Positions 45,372 through 54,866 of a stretch of DNA of 64,000 bases are shown one piece after another. The notes below the pieces were generated by a model. It saw only the letters and a list, made by a program, of their open reading frames with translations, had not been told where the DNA came from and made no database searches. The translations under genes and the position numbers were made by a program. Source of the stretch: Cupriavidus oxalaticus (GTDB lineage: Bacteria > Pseudomonadota > Gammaproteobacteria > Burkholderiales > Burkholderiaceae); assembly GCF_004768545.1 (NCBI RefSeq), contig NZ_CP038636.1:186001-250000 (forward strand), written 5' to 3'. Position 1 is the stretch's first letter. Every line of letters begins with the position of its first letter.

Positions 45372-46898
45372 ATGAACGCTGCCGTACCTCAAGCCACCCT
45401 CCAGCTCCCTACCGCCAAACTACTGATCGAGGGAAAGTTCGTCGACTCGCATACCCATGAGTGGGGCAACGTCGTTAATCCGGCCACTCAGGAAGTCATC
45501 GGTCGCGTACCCTACGCCACCGTGGACGAAATCGACGCCGCCATTGGCTCGGCCCAGCGCGCATTCCAGACCTGGCGACACACGTCCATCGGCACGCGCC
45601 TGCGCATCATGCTGAAGTTCCAGGATCTGGTGCGCCGCAATCTCGAACGGATCGCCCGCACGCTCACTGCCGAACAAGGCAAGACACTGCCCGATGCGCA
45701 GGGCGACATCTTTCGAGGACTGGAAGTGGTGGAGCATGCCTGCTCCATCGGCACGCTACAGCAAGGCGAATTCTCGGAGAATGTGGCCGGTGGCGTCGAT
45801 ACTTACACGCTGCGCCAGCCGATCGGCGTGTGCGCCGGCATCACGCCCTTCAACTTCCCGGGCATGATCCCGTTGTGGATGTTCCCCATGGCGATCGTGT
45901 GCGGAAACACCTTCGTGCTCAAGCCGTCTGAACAGGATCCTCTGTCCACGATGGAACTGGTGGAACTGGCCATGGAAGCGGGCCTCCCCGCCGGCGTCTT
46001 GAACGTAGTGCATGGCGGAAAAACCGCAGTGGACATGCTGTGCACCCATCCGGATGTCAAGGCAATTTCCTTTGTCGGCTCGACCCATGTCGGCACGCAC
46101 GTCTACAACCTGGGCAGCAAGCATGGCAAGCGTGTCCAGTCGATGATGGGCGCGAAGAACCACGCCGTAGTACTGCCTGACGCCAATCGCGAGCAGACTA
46201 TCAACGCACTGGTGGGTGCCGGCTTCGGCGCGGCAGGGCAGCGCTGCATGGCCACCTCCGTCGTTGTGCTGGTAGGCCAGTCGCGCGAATGGCTGCCCGA
46301 TCTGGTGGAAAAGGCCAAGCTGCTCAGGGTGAGCGCCGGCCACGAGGCGGGCACTGATGTCGGACCGGTCATCTCGAAGACCGCACACGCGCGCATTACG
46401 GGCCTCATCGAGGAGGGCGTGCAGGCAGGCGCCACACTGCTGCTGGACGGGCGCGGCGTCAAGGTGCCCGGCTACGAAAAGGGTAATTTCATCGGCCCGA
46501 CCATCTTCTCCGGCGTGAACACCGACATGTCGATCTATACGCAGGAGATCTTCGGTCCGGTGGTGGTGGTGCTTGAAGTCGACTCGCTGGACGAAGCCAT
46601 TGCGCTAATCAACCGCAACCCGATGGGCAACGGCGTTGGCCTGTTCACGCAAAGCGGCGCCGCGGCGCGCAAGTTCCAGAGCGAGATCGATGTCGGCCAG
46701 GTCGGCATCAACATCTCGATCCCGGTGCCGGTGCCCTACTTCAGCTTCACCGGTTCGCGCGGCTCCAAGCTGGGCGACCTGGGGCCGTACGGCAAGCAGG
46801 TGGTGCAGTTCTATACGCAAACCAAGACTGTGACGGCGCGGTGGTTCGATGACGCGACAGTGAGTGACGGAGTGAATACGACGATCAGCTTGAAGTGA
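45372..46898 (+). CDS. mmsA: Methylmalonate-semialdehyde dehydrogenase (CoA-acylating)
   Basis: 508 residues, aldehyde dehydrogenase fold. Oxidises methylmalonate semialdehyde to propionyl-CoA with NAD and CoA, the last valine-specific step. Visible: GVCAGITPFNFPGMIPLWMF (Asn of the active site), FVGSTHVGTHVYNLGSKHGK (NAD site) and MMGAKNHAVVLPDA, where the usual general-base Glu is Asn as in true MMSDHs. The catalytic Cys is in GAAGQRCMATSVVVLVG and NPMGNGVGLFTQSGAAARKF follows. Ribosome site CCGGAG. The C-terminus has about 15 extra residues compared with many homologues. Confidence 0.95.
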   Translation: MNAAVPQATLQLPTAKLLIEGKFVDSHTHEWGNVVNPATQEVIGRVPYATVDEIDAAIGSAQRAFQTWRHTSIGTRLRIMLKFQDLVRRNLERIARTLTAEQGKTLPDAQGDIFRGLEVVEHACSIGTLQQGEFSENVAGGVDTYTLRQPIGVCAGITPFNFPGMIPLWMFPMAIVCGNTFVLKPSEQDPLSTMELVELAMEAGLPAGVLNVVHGGKTAVDMLCTHPDVKAISFVGSTHVGTHVYNLGSKHGKRVQSMMGAKNHAVVLPDANREQTINALVGAGFGAAGQRCMATSVVVLVGQSREWLPDLVEKAKLLRVSAGHEAGTDVGPVISKTAHARITGLIEEGVQAGATLLLDGRGVKVPGYEKGNFIGPTIFSGVNTDMSIYTQEIFGPVVVVLEVDSLDEAIALINRNPMGNGVGLFTQSGAAARKFQSEIDVGQVGINISIPVPVPYFSFTGSRGSKLGDLGPYGKQVVQFYTQTKTVTARWFDDATVSDGVNTTISLK

Positions 46899-46907
46899 GA
46901 ACGGCTT

Positions 46908-46936
46908 CCTCCCTCTCCGGCAAGCGGAGAGGGAGG
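46908..46936 (+). repeat. 12-bp perfect stem-loop between mmsA and mmsB
   Basis: CCTCCCTCTCCG (46908-46919) and CGGAGAGGGAGG (46925-46936) around a 5-base loop. No T-run follows. CCCTCTCC-GCAAG-GGAGAGGG palindromes of this kind are dispersed in many beta- and gamma-proteobacterial genomes, so it is probably a repeat insertion that also protects the mmsA message. Confidence 0.85.
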
Positions 46937-46978
46937 TAAGACAAGCACAAGTTGAGACCTATCACGAAGGAGACCCCC

Positions 46979-47884
46979 ATGCATATCGCCTTCATCGGCC
47001 TGGGCAACATGGGCGCGCCCATGGCGCGCAACCTGCTCAAAGCCGGCCATACCCTGACCGTGTTCGACCTCAATGCCGCCACCGTCGCCGCGCTATGCGC
47101 CGACGGCGCAGCCAGTGCAGACACCGCGCGCAAGGCTGTGGCGGAAGCGGATTTTGTCATCACCATGCTGCCCGCCGCCGCACACGTGCGCAGCGCCTAC
47201 CTTGGCGAAGACGGCGTGCTCGCCGGCGTGCGCCCGGGCGTGCCGCTGGTTGATTCCAGCACCATCGATCCGGCCACCGTGCGCGAGCTGGCCGCCGCCG
47301 CCGAGGCGCACGGCAATTCTCTGGCCGATGCCCCCGTCTCCGGCGGCACCGGCGGCGCTCAGGCCGGCACGCTGACCTTCATGGTCGGTGCCACCGAAAC
47401 CCTGTTCGCTCAGGTGCGCCCGGTGCTGGCCAGCATGGGCCGCAACCTGGTCCACTGCGGCGGCACTGGCACCGGCCAGGTCGCCAAGATCTGCAACAAC
47501 CTGATCCTGGGTATTTCGATGATCGGCGTGTCCGAGGCGATGGCGCTGGGCGTGAAGCTCGGCATCGACGCCAACGTGCTGGCCGGCATCGTCAATACCT
47601 CGACCGGGCGCTGCTGGTCGTCGGACACTTATAACCCCTACCCCGGGGTGATTGAGGCCGCCCCGGCCGGCCGTGGCTACACCGGTGGCTTTGGCGCCGA
47701 CCTGATGCTCAAGGACCTGGGCCTGGCCGCCGATGCCGCACGCAGCGTGAAGCAGCCGCTGTTCCTGGGCACGCTGGCACAGCAGGTCTACCAGGCCATG
47801 AGCCACGCCGGCGAAGGCCAGCTCGATTTCTCCGGCGTGATCCGCCAGTACCTGTCCGCCACCGACAAGAAGCGCCAGCCATGA
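46979..47884 (+). CDS. mmsB: 3-Hydroxyisobutyrate dehydrogenase
   Basis: 301 residues. NAD site MHIAFIGLGNMGAPMARNLL at the N-terminus, substrate loop ADAPVSGGTGGAQAGTLTFM near 115-135, catalytic Lys in GTGQVAKICNNLILGISMIG, and GFGADLMLKDLGLA at the C-terminal domain. Oxidises 3-hydroxyisobutyrate to methylmalonate semialdehyde. ATG at 46979 with AAGGAG. Its stop overlaps the hydratase start by 4 bases (ATGA). Confidence 0.95.
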   Translation: MHIAFIGLGNMGAPMARNLLKAGHTLTVFDLNAATVAALCADGAASADTARKAVAEADFVITMLPAAAHVRSAYLGEDGVLAGVRPGVPLVDSSTIDPATVRELAAAAEAHGNSLADAPVSGGTGGAQAGTLTFMVGATETLFAQVRPVLASMGRNLVHCGGTGTGQVAKICNNLILGISMIGVSEAMALGVKLGIDANVLAGIVNTSTGRCWSSDTYNPYPGVIEAAPAGRGYTGGFGADLMLKDLGLAADAARSVKQPLFLGTLAQQVYQAMSHAGEGQLDFSGVIRQYLSATDKKRQP

Positions 47885-48651
47885 TCGAATTCGCCCTCGA
47901 TGGCCACGTCGCCACGCTGACGCTGAGCCGCCCGCCCGCCAACGCCTTCACCGCCGACGGCCTGCAGCAGCTGCGCGATCTGGTGGCGATGATCGACGCC
48001 AACCCCGAGATTCGCGCCGTCGTTGTCACCGGTGCTGGCGAGAAATTCTTCAGCGCCGGCGCCGATCTGAACGGCTTCGCCGACGGTGATCGTGCCCATG
48101 CGCGCGCGATGGCGCAGCAGTTCGGCAGTGCCTTCGAAGCGCTGCAGAACGCGCGCCCCGTGGTCATCGCCGCCATCAACGGCTACGCGATGGGTGGCGG
48201 CCTGGAATGCGCGCTGGCCTGCGATATCCGCCTCGCCGAGGAACACGCGCAGATGGCACTGCCCGAAGCCGCCGTGGGCCTGCTGCCGTGCGGCTGCGGC
48301 ACGCAGACGCTGCCGTGGCTGGTCGGCGAAGGCTGGGCCAAGCGCATGATCCTGACCAACGAACGCGTCGACGCGGCCACCGCGCTGCGCATCGGCCTGG
48401 TCGAGCAAGTAGTGCCCCGCGGACAGGCGCTGTCCACCGCGCTGGAGATGGCGCAGCGCGCCGGCAAGGTCAGCCCGCGCGCCGCCGCCTACAGCAAGCA
48501 GCTGGTGCACCTGGCACGTCAGGGCGTGCCGCGCCAGGCAGCACTGGCGCTGGAGCGCGAGCGCTTTGTCGACCTGTTCGACGGCGCCGACCAGCGCGAA
48601 GGCGTCAACGCCTTCCTCGAGAAACGCGCGCCGCAATGGCGCAACGCCTAG
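47881..48651 (+). CDS. Enoyl-CoA hydratase/isomerase family protein
   Basis: 256 residues, crotonase fold. Oxyanion-hole segments: GEKFFSAGADLNGFADGD and NGYAMGGGLECALACDIRLA. The two catalytic Glu stand in GGGLECA and MALPEAAVGLLPCGCGTQTL, so hydratase activity is expected. In the valine pathway this position is taken by methacrylyl-CoA hydratase. Translationally coupled to mmsB. Confidence 0.92.
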   Translation: MIEFALDGHVATLTLSRPPANAFTADGLQQLRDLVAMIDANPEIRAVVVTGAGEKFFSAGADLNGFADGDRAHARAMAQQFGSAFEALQNARPVVIAAINGYAMGGGLECALACDIRLAEEHAQMALPEAAVGLLPCGCGTQTLPWLVGEGWAKRMILTNERVDAATALRIGLVEQVVPRGQALSTALEMAQRAGKVSPRAAAYSKQLVHLARQGVPRQAALALERERFVDLFDGADQREGVNAFLEKRAPQWRNA

Positions 48652-48660
48652 GAGCCCGCC

Positions 48661-49810
48661 ATGCGCCTGACCGAACCGGCCATCTCGCGGCGCAAGGCCG
48701 GCACGCAGGATGCCGCCGAGCCCGAGGTTCTGTTTGACGTCGTCAACGGCGTCGGCATTGCCACGCTGAACCGGCCGCGCCACCTCAATGCGCTCTCGTA
48801 CCGGATGATCATCGCGCTGGGCGCGCAGCTGGAAGCGTGGGCGCAGGACGGCGCTATCCGCGCCGTCGTGCTGCGCGGCGCGGGTCCAAAGGCCTTCTGT
48901 GCCGGCGGCGATATCCGCGCGCTGTACGACAGCTACCGCGACGGCACGCCGCTGCACCGGCGCTTCTTTATCGACGAATACACGCTGGACTACCGCCTGC
49001 ACCGCTATCCCAAGCCGCTGGTGGCGCTGATGGACGGCGTCGTCATGGGCGGCGGCATGGGGCTGGCACAGGCCGCGCACCTGCGCATCGTCACCGAGCG
49101 CTCGCGCGTGGCCATGCCGGAGACGGGCATCGGGCTGGTGCCGGATGTCGGTGCCAGCCATTTCATGTCGAAGCTGCCGGTGCAGTTGGCGCTGTATCTC
49201 GGCCTGACCGGCGTCACCATTGGTGCCGCCGACGCACTGCTGTGCGGCCTGGCCGATGCCGCGGTCGACAGCGGCGCGCTGGCCGGGCTGGAGCAGACAC
49301 TGGCCGGCATCGCCTGGGGCGACGACGTGCTCGCCGACCTGCGCCATGCGCTGGTGCGCGAACCCGTGACAAGCGCCGCCGACGCACCGCTGCTGCGTGC
49401 TGCCCGCGCTGCTGCGCCACTTCCCCGCGCATGCCACATTGCCGGAAATCCTGGCCGGCCTGGCGTGCCAGGACGATCCGCTCTACACCGCCTGGGCCAC
49501 GCGCACCATCGACGTGCTGCGTACGCGCTCGCCGCTGTCGGCGTGTGCCACACGTGAACTGCTGCTGCGCGGCCGGCGCATGGACCTCGCCGACTGCTTC
49601 CGCATGGAGCTGGCAGTGGTGGTCAACACCTTCTCGCAAGGGGATTTCATCGAAGGCGTGCGCGCGCTGATCGTCGACAAGGACAATGCTCCACGGTGGC
49701 GTATCACCACCTATGACGCCGTGGGCAAGGATGCCGTGCAGGCGCTGTTTTCTGCCTGGTGGACCGCGGGCGAACAGCCGCTACCGTTGAAAGGGTCGTG
49801 CCTGAGTTAG
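48661..49810 (+). pseudogene. 3-Hydroxyisobutyryl-CoA hydrolase, frameshifted
   Basis: The first frame (ATG 48661) covers the crotonase core: GPKAFCAGGDIRALYDSYRD, MDGVVMGGGMGLAQAAHLRI and AMPETGIGLVPDVGASHFMS with the catalytic Glu and Asp. Near 49390-49400 the frame shifts by one. The correct continuation, LPALLRHFPAHATLPEILAG and DLADCFRMELAVVVNTFSQG, lies in the next frame up to 49810. No homopolymer marks the site. Unless it is a sequencing error, the valine pathway lacks its thioesterase here. The C-terminal tail also departs from the family consensus. Confidence 0.87.
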
Positions 49811-50691
49811 CGAAGGCTGTGCGCCACAGTGTGTTACAGACGGAAATGTTGGTCGCGGTAGCGGCCCACCACCGTCTCGCTCGGGCGGCCCTGCGCAGTT
49901 CTGCCGGCAGCTGGCGCGCCAGCGCCGCTTCGGCCTCGGCGCGTTCGGCCCGGCGCCGCGCCGAGGCCAACTCCGCCTGCAGCGCGTCCGGGTCATGCGC
50001 GGCTTGCGACCAGTTGTTGTCAATATTCAACTGCAGAGAGCCTGTTTCGTTGTGGTTTCGGTGCTTTCGGCAAATGAAGCTGTCCTTTCTGACCGCTGTG
50101 TAGCACTGTACGGCCGTCCAACGCATGGTCGCGAGTGGGCGTACCTGGCCGGTTGTCGACGCTGAAGGCAGTCAGACTGTCGCGGTCGCGGCGGCTGGCC
50201 AAGTGTGGTAGCCCGTGGTGCAGGCCTTTTTATTGACCTTGCGACTCCTGCCGCCATGTCGGAATGCCGTCGTCGAAACTATCGAACCATTCCCGGATCG
50301 CGTCGGCCACAACGCTTGGATCGCAAGTGTCGGCATCCGGAACGCATGCCCGAATGAGATCTTCGACGTCAAAGAGGCGTTCCGCCCGAGCCCTGCCAAG
50401 CGTCGCGGGTGAGGATAGTGAGTTGCTGGTCGCGGATCGGGATGTAACGCATGGCGAAGACAGGGAATGGAGTCCCGTATTGACGGCCGCCTCGCCCACA
50501 TCTTCAGCCACGCCCAGTCAACAAACCGACCTACAGATCCTGGCTAAGCGCCGGCGAGAATTGCACGGCAGTCCAGCTAATTCCAAATTTCCAGTATAGC
50601 CACCTGATCTGTAGTCCGGCTAATTCCGGTTTCCTACAGCAACGGCGTCTGCAATCCATTCATCTAGTAGGAAAAGCGCTCCCTAACGCGG
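49811..50691. other. Gene-poor scar region
   Basis: No intact gene. A minus-strand frame at about 49850-50030 carries a charged helical stretch (DALQAELASARRRAERAEAE) that may be the coiled coil of a lost regulator or transposase. Another minus frame at 50230-50400 reads RLFDVEDLIRACVPDAD then VVADAIREWFDSFDD, also protein-like. Neither has a supported start. Confidence 0.4.
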
Positions 50692-50721
50692 AATTTGACA
50701 TAGCCCGCCATATGTCAAATT
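50692..50721. promoter_or_regulatory. Perfect 11-bp inverted repeat with 8-bp spacer
   Basis: AATTTGACATA (50692-50702) and TATGTCAAATT (50711-50721) flank GCCCGCCA. The left arm contains a consensus -35 box (TTGACA), and GGAGGAAG plus an ATG follow at 50742-50758. It could thus be an operator over a promoter whose gene is gone; the ATG frame has only 29 codons. Read as 11+6+11 bases it also resembles the arm layout of Xer recombination sites. Confidence 0.75.
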
Positions 50722-50831
50722 GCATAGCGTTGCAACGATACGGAGGAAGCAAAAAATGAGGGTCCTAGCGGGGGGGCTAGGGGCGCGTGGGCGGCCGCAC
50801 ATGCCATTCGCCACTGGGCGAGCCCAGCGCC

Positions 50832-51080
50832 TCAACCAACATTAGGATCGTCTGAGGAGTTCCCGCGACGCGGTGTAGCAGCGATCTTGCGCTCGGGCTT
50901 GGCGGGCGGGGCAGCTTCCACGATGACCGTCGTCGTCGGACGCGCGCTCGGCTGGATGATCGGATCGCCGGCCGGCGTCAAACCTGCCGCACGCGTCCTG
51001 GCCACCGCCTGCTCGATCGCACGTCCGACCACGTCTTGAAAGCGTTGGCTCATGATGTAGTAAGTCAGTTTCGAAGCCAT
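50832..51080 (-). CDS. Small hypothetical protein, 82 aa
   Basis: ATG at 51080 with GGAGGCG upstream. The N-terminal half is a predicted helix (KLTYYIMSQRFQDVVGRAIE and QAVARTRAAGL). The C-terminal half is Pro/Ala/Thr-rich and probably disordered, with a basic end (KPERKIAATPRRGN). No family recognised. A degenerate inverted paralogue at 51849 shows that it is, or was, a real gene family. Confidence 0.62.
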   Translation of the reverse strand: MASKLTYYIMSQRFQDVVGRAIEQAVARTRAAGLTPAGDPIIQPSARPTTTVIVEAAPPAKPERKIAATPRRGNSSDDPNVG

Positions 51081-51848
51081 GGCGCCTCCGCCTCTGTGGT
51101 TTGTGAGTTCATCATAGCCGGCCGCGGCTAACCTCGCATCCGGGGTGAGCTTGTCCAACGCGTGAGGCCCGTCTGGACTGCGGTTTCATTGCCCGCTTCG
51201 CATGTCACCGCGCGTCGCCGGGCTACCGAAACGCCGCGGGAACATGCGGGGGACGGGACCGCCGAGATGCCCGACTGGCTGCCGCGGCGGTCAATGCAGG
51301 GCAAAGTGCGGAGTTTTATCGGATCTGATAATGGACTCAAGGTTTCCCTCCTTCAATAGCGGACCGGTCTGGGGCGGTACACTTGTGATAGCGGATTCCC
51401 ACGTTTATGGGAGGCGTGCCATCGGTTAGTGGAAATCGTTGCGAGCTTGTGTTGGCTCACTTCATGCCGACTGGGCTGCCGGCTTATGACAATGTCGGTG
51501 CCACTACAAGCAGTTTGGAAGACTTACTCTGGCGAGTTGATTATTGGGCTGGCGCTTGGCTCACCCCAACTCGCGCAGCGGCATAGGGTGACTGAGCTGA
51601 CAGTGCGGCAAGAAGCCTTCATGCAGGATTTCGAGCGCGATGCTGCCTGCCCGGCGTCGCCAGGCAGCGCCTCTCACTTGGTCTAGGACACCCAGGCGAG
51701 ACGGCCTCGACGGGACAAATTTTCCACGGGCTATCGAGCGTGGCATTTGCCATAACTCGGCAAGGACGCTGTCATGCCTGGCCCGGCAATTCGCTGCGCT
51801 GCGCAAGCGGTCCGAGTCCGGTAGACTAGCAAAACAGGACGTCCAAGT
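51081..51848. other. Stretch without recognised gene between two paralogous small genes
   Basis: Open frames on both strands are short or lack ribosome sites. The largest, on the minus strand (51561-52028), runs antisense through the paralogue pseudogene and is judged a shadow. Nothing else recognised. Confidence 0.4.
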
Positions 51849-52016
51849 ATGGCAACGAAACTGTCCTAATACCTCATGAGCGAGAGGTTTCAGGAAGCCT
51901 TTGCCCGCGCGGTTGTGTGGCCCGCGGACGAGGCTAGGGCTGCTGGTTTGCCTCCGGCTGGCAAACCGGTAAAAGCGCCGCCCTCGAAGCCGCGCGCTAC
52001 GGTCGTGCGAAGACAT
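51849..52016 (+). pseudogene. Broken paralogue of the 82-aa protein
   Basis: Reads M-A-T-K-L-S-stop-Y-L-M-S-E-R-F-Q-E-A-F-A, then ARAAGLPPAGKPV. It aligns with the intact copy (M-A-S-K-L-T-Y-Y-I-M-S-Q-R-F-Q-D-V-V, then TRAAGLTPAGDPI). Codon 7, a Tyr in the intact gene, is TAA here. The copies are inverted relative to each other and about 0.8 kb apart. The 3' end converges on the metallo-hydrolase stop at 52025. Confidence 0.72.
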
Positions 52017-52024
52017 TCGTGCCA

Positions 52025-52927
52025 TCATGGCGCGTCGAGTGGAATTTTTAGATAGCGCACGCCGTTGGATTCTGGCGTTGGGAATTCACCGGCGCGCATG
52101 TTGACCTGCACTGAGGGGAGGATCAGCGCGGGCATCGGTAATGTGGCATCCCGCGCCTCGCGCATCGCGACAAATTGCTGCTCAGGGATACCTTCGCGCA
52201 CGTGGATGTTGTTCGCGCGCTCGTCCGCTACCGTGGTCATGTAGCGAAGTTCCCGGCCGCCAGGCTTGTAGTCGTGGCACATGTAAAGGCAAGTCTCCGG
52301 CGGGAGGCTCTGCAACTTGCCGATGGAATGGTAAAGAGTGCCTGCATCGCCGCCCGGAAAGTCGCAGCGGGCGGTACCATAGTCGGGCATGAACAGTGTG
52401 TCGCCGACGAAGGCTGCCATCTCATGGCCATCCCTGTCGCTGATCACATAGGTCATGCAGGCCGGTGTGTGGCCGGGCGTGTGCATCGCCCGCGCCTGCA
52501 GGCTACCGATGGCAAAGGTATCGCCATCGTTCAGCAGCAGATCGAACTGGCACCCCGCGCGCGAGAATTCCGGACCGGCATTGAACAGCTTGCCGAAGAC
52601 CTTCTGTACTGTGGTGATCTGGCTCCCAATGGCGGTCTGTCCGCCGAGTCGCCGCTTTAGATATGGCGCGGCCGAGAGATGGTCAGCATGGACATGAGTT
52701 TCCAGAATCCATTGCACGGTCGCGTCCAGTTCCTGCACGCGCGCTACCAACCGGTCGGCGCTGGTGGTGCGGGTGCGACCGGACTTCGGGTCGTAGTCGA
52801 GCACGCTGTCGATAAGGGCGCATTGCCGGCTTGATCTATCGAGCAAAATGTAGCTTAGGGTGCCGGTATCGGGGTCGAAGAAGGCGTCGACTTCCATGGA
52901 CGACGAGGAATTTTGGGCTGGTGTCAT
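52025..52927 (-). CDS. MBL-fold metallo-hydrolase (persulfide dioxygenase/ETHE1-like)
   Basis: 300 residues. Metal motif WILETHVHADHLSAAPYLKR, then His in HTPGHTPACMTYV, Asp in FVGDTLFMPDYGTARCDFPG and His in CHDYKPGGRE. The DYGTARCDFPGG block is typical of the ETHE1/BlhA group, which oxidises glutathione persulfide with iron. Cytoplasmic, sulfide or persulfide detoxification by family. ATG at 52927 or Met11 at 52897; the ribosome site is weak for both. It lies downstream of pntB on the same strand, separated by about 100 bases. Confidence 0.88.
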   Translation of the reverse strand: MTPAQNSSSSMEVDAFFDPDTGTLSYILLDRSSRQCALIDSVLDYDPKSGRTRTTSADRLVARVQELDATVQWILETHVHADHLSAAPYLKRRLGGQTAIGSQITTVQKVFGKLFNAGPEFSRAGCQFDLLLNDGDTFAIGSLQARAMHTPGHTPACMTYVISDRDGHEMAAFVGDTLFMPDYGTARCDFPGGDAGTLYHSIGKLQSLPPETCLYMCHDYKPGGRELRYMTTVADERANNIHVREGIPEQQFVAMREARDATLPMPALILPSVQVNMRAGEFPTPESNGVRYLKIPLDAP

Positions 52928-53030
52928 CGTGGGCTAGTGATCGGAGCGCCGAAATGGCGTCTCGGTGTGCCGGCGCAAGGCCGGCGTTTTCCGCAGTCTG
53001 CTTACGTTTAGCGCAAGTGCGGTCATGGAT

Positions 53031-54503
53031 CTATGCAATTGCCTTGAACATGTCCTCGACCACCTTCTTGGCGTCGCCGAACACCATCATGGCCTTGTCC
53101 ATGTAGAACAGCTCGTTGTCCAGGCCGGCGTAGCCGGCCGCCATCGAGCGCTTGTTGACGATGATGGTCTTGGCCTTATAGGCCTCCAAAATCGGCATCC
53201 CGGCGATCGGCGACTTGGGATCGGTCTTGGCCGCCGGGTTGACCACGTCGTTGGCGCCCAGCACCAGCACCACGTCGGCCTGGCCGAATTCGCTGTTGAT
53301 GTCTTCCATCTCGAAGACCTGGTCGTACGGCACCTCGGCCTCGGCCAGCAGCACGTTCATGTGGCCCGGCATGCGGCCCGCCACCGGGTGGATCGCGTAT
53401 TTCACGGTCACGCCCTTCTCGGTGAGCGCTTCGGTCAGCTCCTTCAGGGCATGCTGCGCGCGCGCAACTGCCAACCCGTAGCCCGGCACGATAATCACGG
53501 TCTCGGCGTTCCCCATCAGGAAGGCGGCGTCATCAGCCGAGCCGGACTTCACGTTGCGCTGGGCTTGCCCCGCCGGGCCGCCCGCGGCGGCAGCATCGCT
53601 GCCGAAGCCGCCGAGGATCACGTTGAAGAACGAGCGGTTCATCGCCTTGCACATGATGTACGAGAGGATGGCACCGCTTGACCCCACCAGCGAGCCGGCG
53701 ATGATCAGCATCGGGTTGTTCAGCGAGAAGCCGATGCCCGCGGCCGCCCAGCCCGAGTACGAGTTCAGCATCGACACCACCACCGGCATGTCGGCGCCAC
53801 CGATCGGGATGATGATCAGCACGCCCAGCACGAACGCGATCGCCAGCATGATCAGGAACGGCAGCCAGTCCTGCGACATGAAGAAGATCACGCCGAAGCC
53901 GACCATTGCCACCGCCAGCAGCAGGTTCAGCCAGTGCTGGCCGGCGAACACCACCGGCGCGCCCTGGAACACGCGGAACTTGTAGCGCCCGGCCAGCTTG
54001 CCGAAGGCGATCACCGAACCGGAGAAGGTGATGGCGCCGACGAAGCAGCCGATGAACAGCTCGATCCGGTTGCCCAGCGGAATATCGTTCGAACCGACCG
54101 GCGCGATGCCGAATGCCGCAGGCTCCGCTACCGCGGCCACCGCGATGAACACCGCCGCGAGACCGATCAGCGAGTGCATCGCCGCGACCAGCTCGGGCAT
54201 CCTGGTCATCTGCACCTTGCGCGCCACGTAGGCGCCGATGCCGCCGCCGACCACCAGCGCCGCCAGGATCAATGCCAGCCCGCTGCCGGTGTTGCCGGCC
54301 TCGCCCGCGCCCGCCAGCACCTCGTTCTTCAGCTTCAGGATCAGCGCCACCGTGGTCAGCGCGGCCACCAGCATGCCCGCCATGCCGAAGGCATTGCCGC
54401 GCCGTGCCGTGGTCGGGTGCGACAGCCCCTTCAGCGCCTGGATAAAGCAGACCGATGCGCCCAGGTAGGACAGCGTCACCAGATTCATCGACAGGCCGTT
54501 CAT
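53031..54503 (-). CDS. pntB: NAD(P) transhydrogenase subunit beta
   Basis: 490 residues. Eight or nine membrane helices occupy the first 270 residues (for example [40 protein letters not shown]). The NADP-binding domain III is at the C-terminus: [40 protein letters not shown] and [20 protein letters not shown]. With PntAA and PntAB it couples proton entry to NADPH formation. The start overlaps the pntAB stop by 4 bases. Confidence 0.97.
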   Translation of the reverse strand: MNGLSMNLVTLSYLGASVCFIQALKGLSHPTTARRGNAFGMAGMLVAALTTVALILKLKNEVLAGAGEAGNTGSGLALILAALVVGGGIGAYVARKVQMTRMPELVAAMHSLIGLAAVFIAVAAVAEPAAFGIAPVGSNDIPLGNRIELFIGCFVGAITFSGSVIAFGKLAGRYKFRVFQGAPVVFAGQHWLNLLLAVAMVGFGVIFFMSQDWLPFLIMLAIAFVLGVLIIIPIGGADMPVVVSMLNSYSGWAAAGIGFSLNNPMLIIAGSLVGSSGAILSYIMCKAMNRSFFNVILGGFGSDAAAAGGPAGQAQRNVKSGSADDAAFLMGNAETVIIVPGYGLAVARAQHALKELTEALTEKGVTVKYAIHPVAGRMPGHMNVLLAEAEVPYDQVFEMEDINSEFGQADVVLVLGANDVVNPAAKTDPKSPIAGMPILEAYKAKTIIVNKRSMAAGYAGLDNELFYMDKAMMVFGDAKKVVEDMFKAIA

Positions 54504-54850
54504 CGCGCCACCTCCGCCAGCTTCCCGCCCGCCTGCGCGCTGTCCTGCGGCGGTGCCTTCGGTGCCTTCTTGCGGAACATCTCCAGCATGCGCTGCGTGA
54601 CCAGGAAGCCGCCGAACACATTGACCGCCGCCAGCGCCACCGCCAGCGTGCCCATGGCCCGGCCGACATTGCCTTCGGTCAGTCCTGCGGCCAGCATCGC
54701 GCCGACGATGATGATGGCCGAGATCGCATTGGTCACCGCCATCAGCGGCGTATGCAGCGCGGGCGTGACGGTCCAGACCACGTGGTAGCCCACGTAGATC
54801 GCCAGGACAAAGATGATCAGGTTGATCACCGTGTGGCTAACCATTTCCAT
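54500..54850 (-). CDS. pntAB: NAD(P) transhydrogenase subunit alpha part 2
   Basis: 116 residues. Membrane domain part of the split alpha subunit: [40 protein letters not shown] and [20 protein letters not shown]. These are the three helices expected before a short Pro/Lys-rich C-terminus ([12 protein letters not shown]). ATG at 54850 has AAAGGAG upstream. Middle gene of the pnt operon, 16 bases after pntAA. Confidence 0.95.
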   Translation of the reverse strand: MEMVSHTVINLIIFVLAIYVGYHVVWTVTPALHTPLMAVTNAISAIIIVGAMLAAGLTEGNVGRAMGTLAVALAAVNVFGGFLVTQRMLEMFRKKAPKAPPQDSAQAGGKLAEVAR

Positions 54851-54866
54851 TGAGGTCTCCTTTGAA

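Noticed and set aside
47788..49437. 549-codon minus-strand frame
   Set aside because: Antisense to the enoyl-CoA hydratase and hydrolase genes; no motifs of its own.
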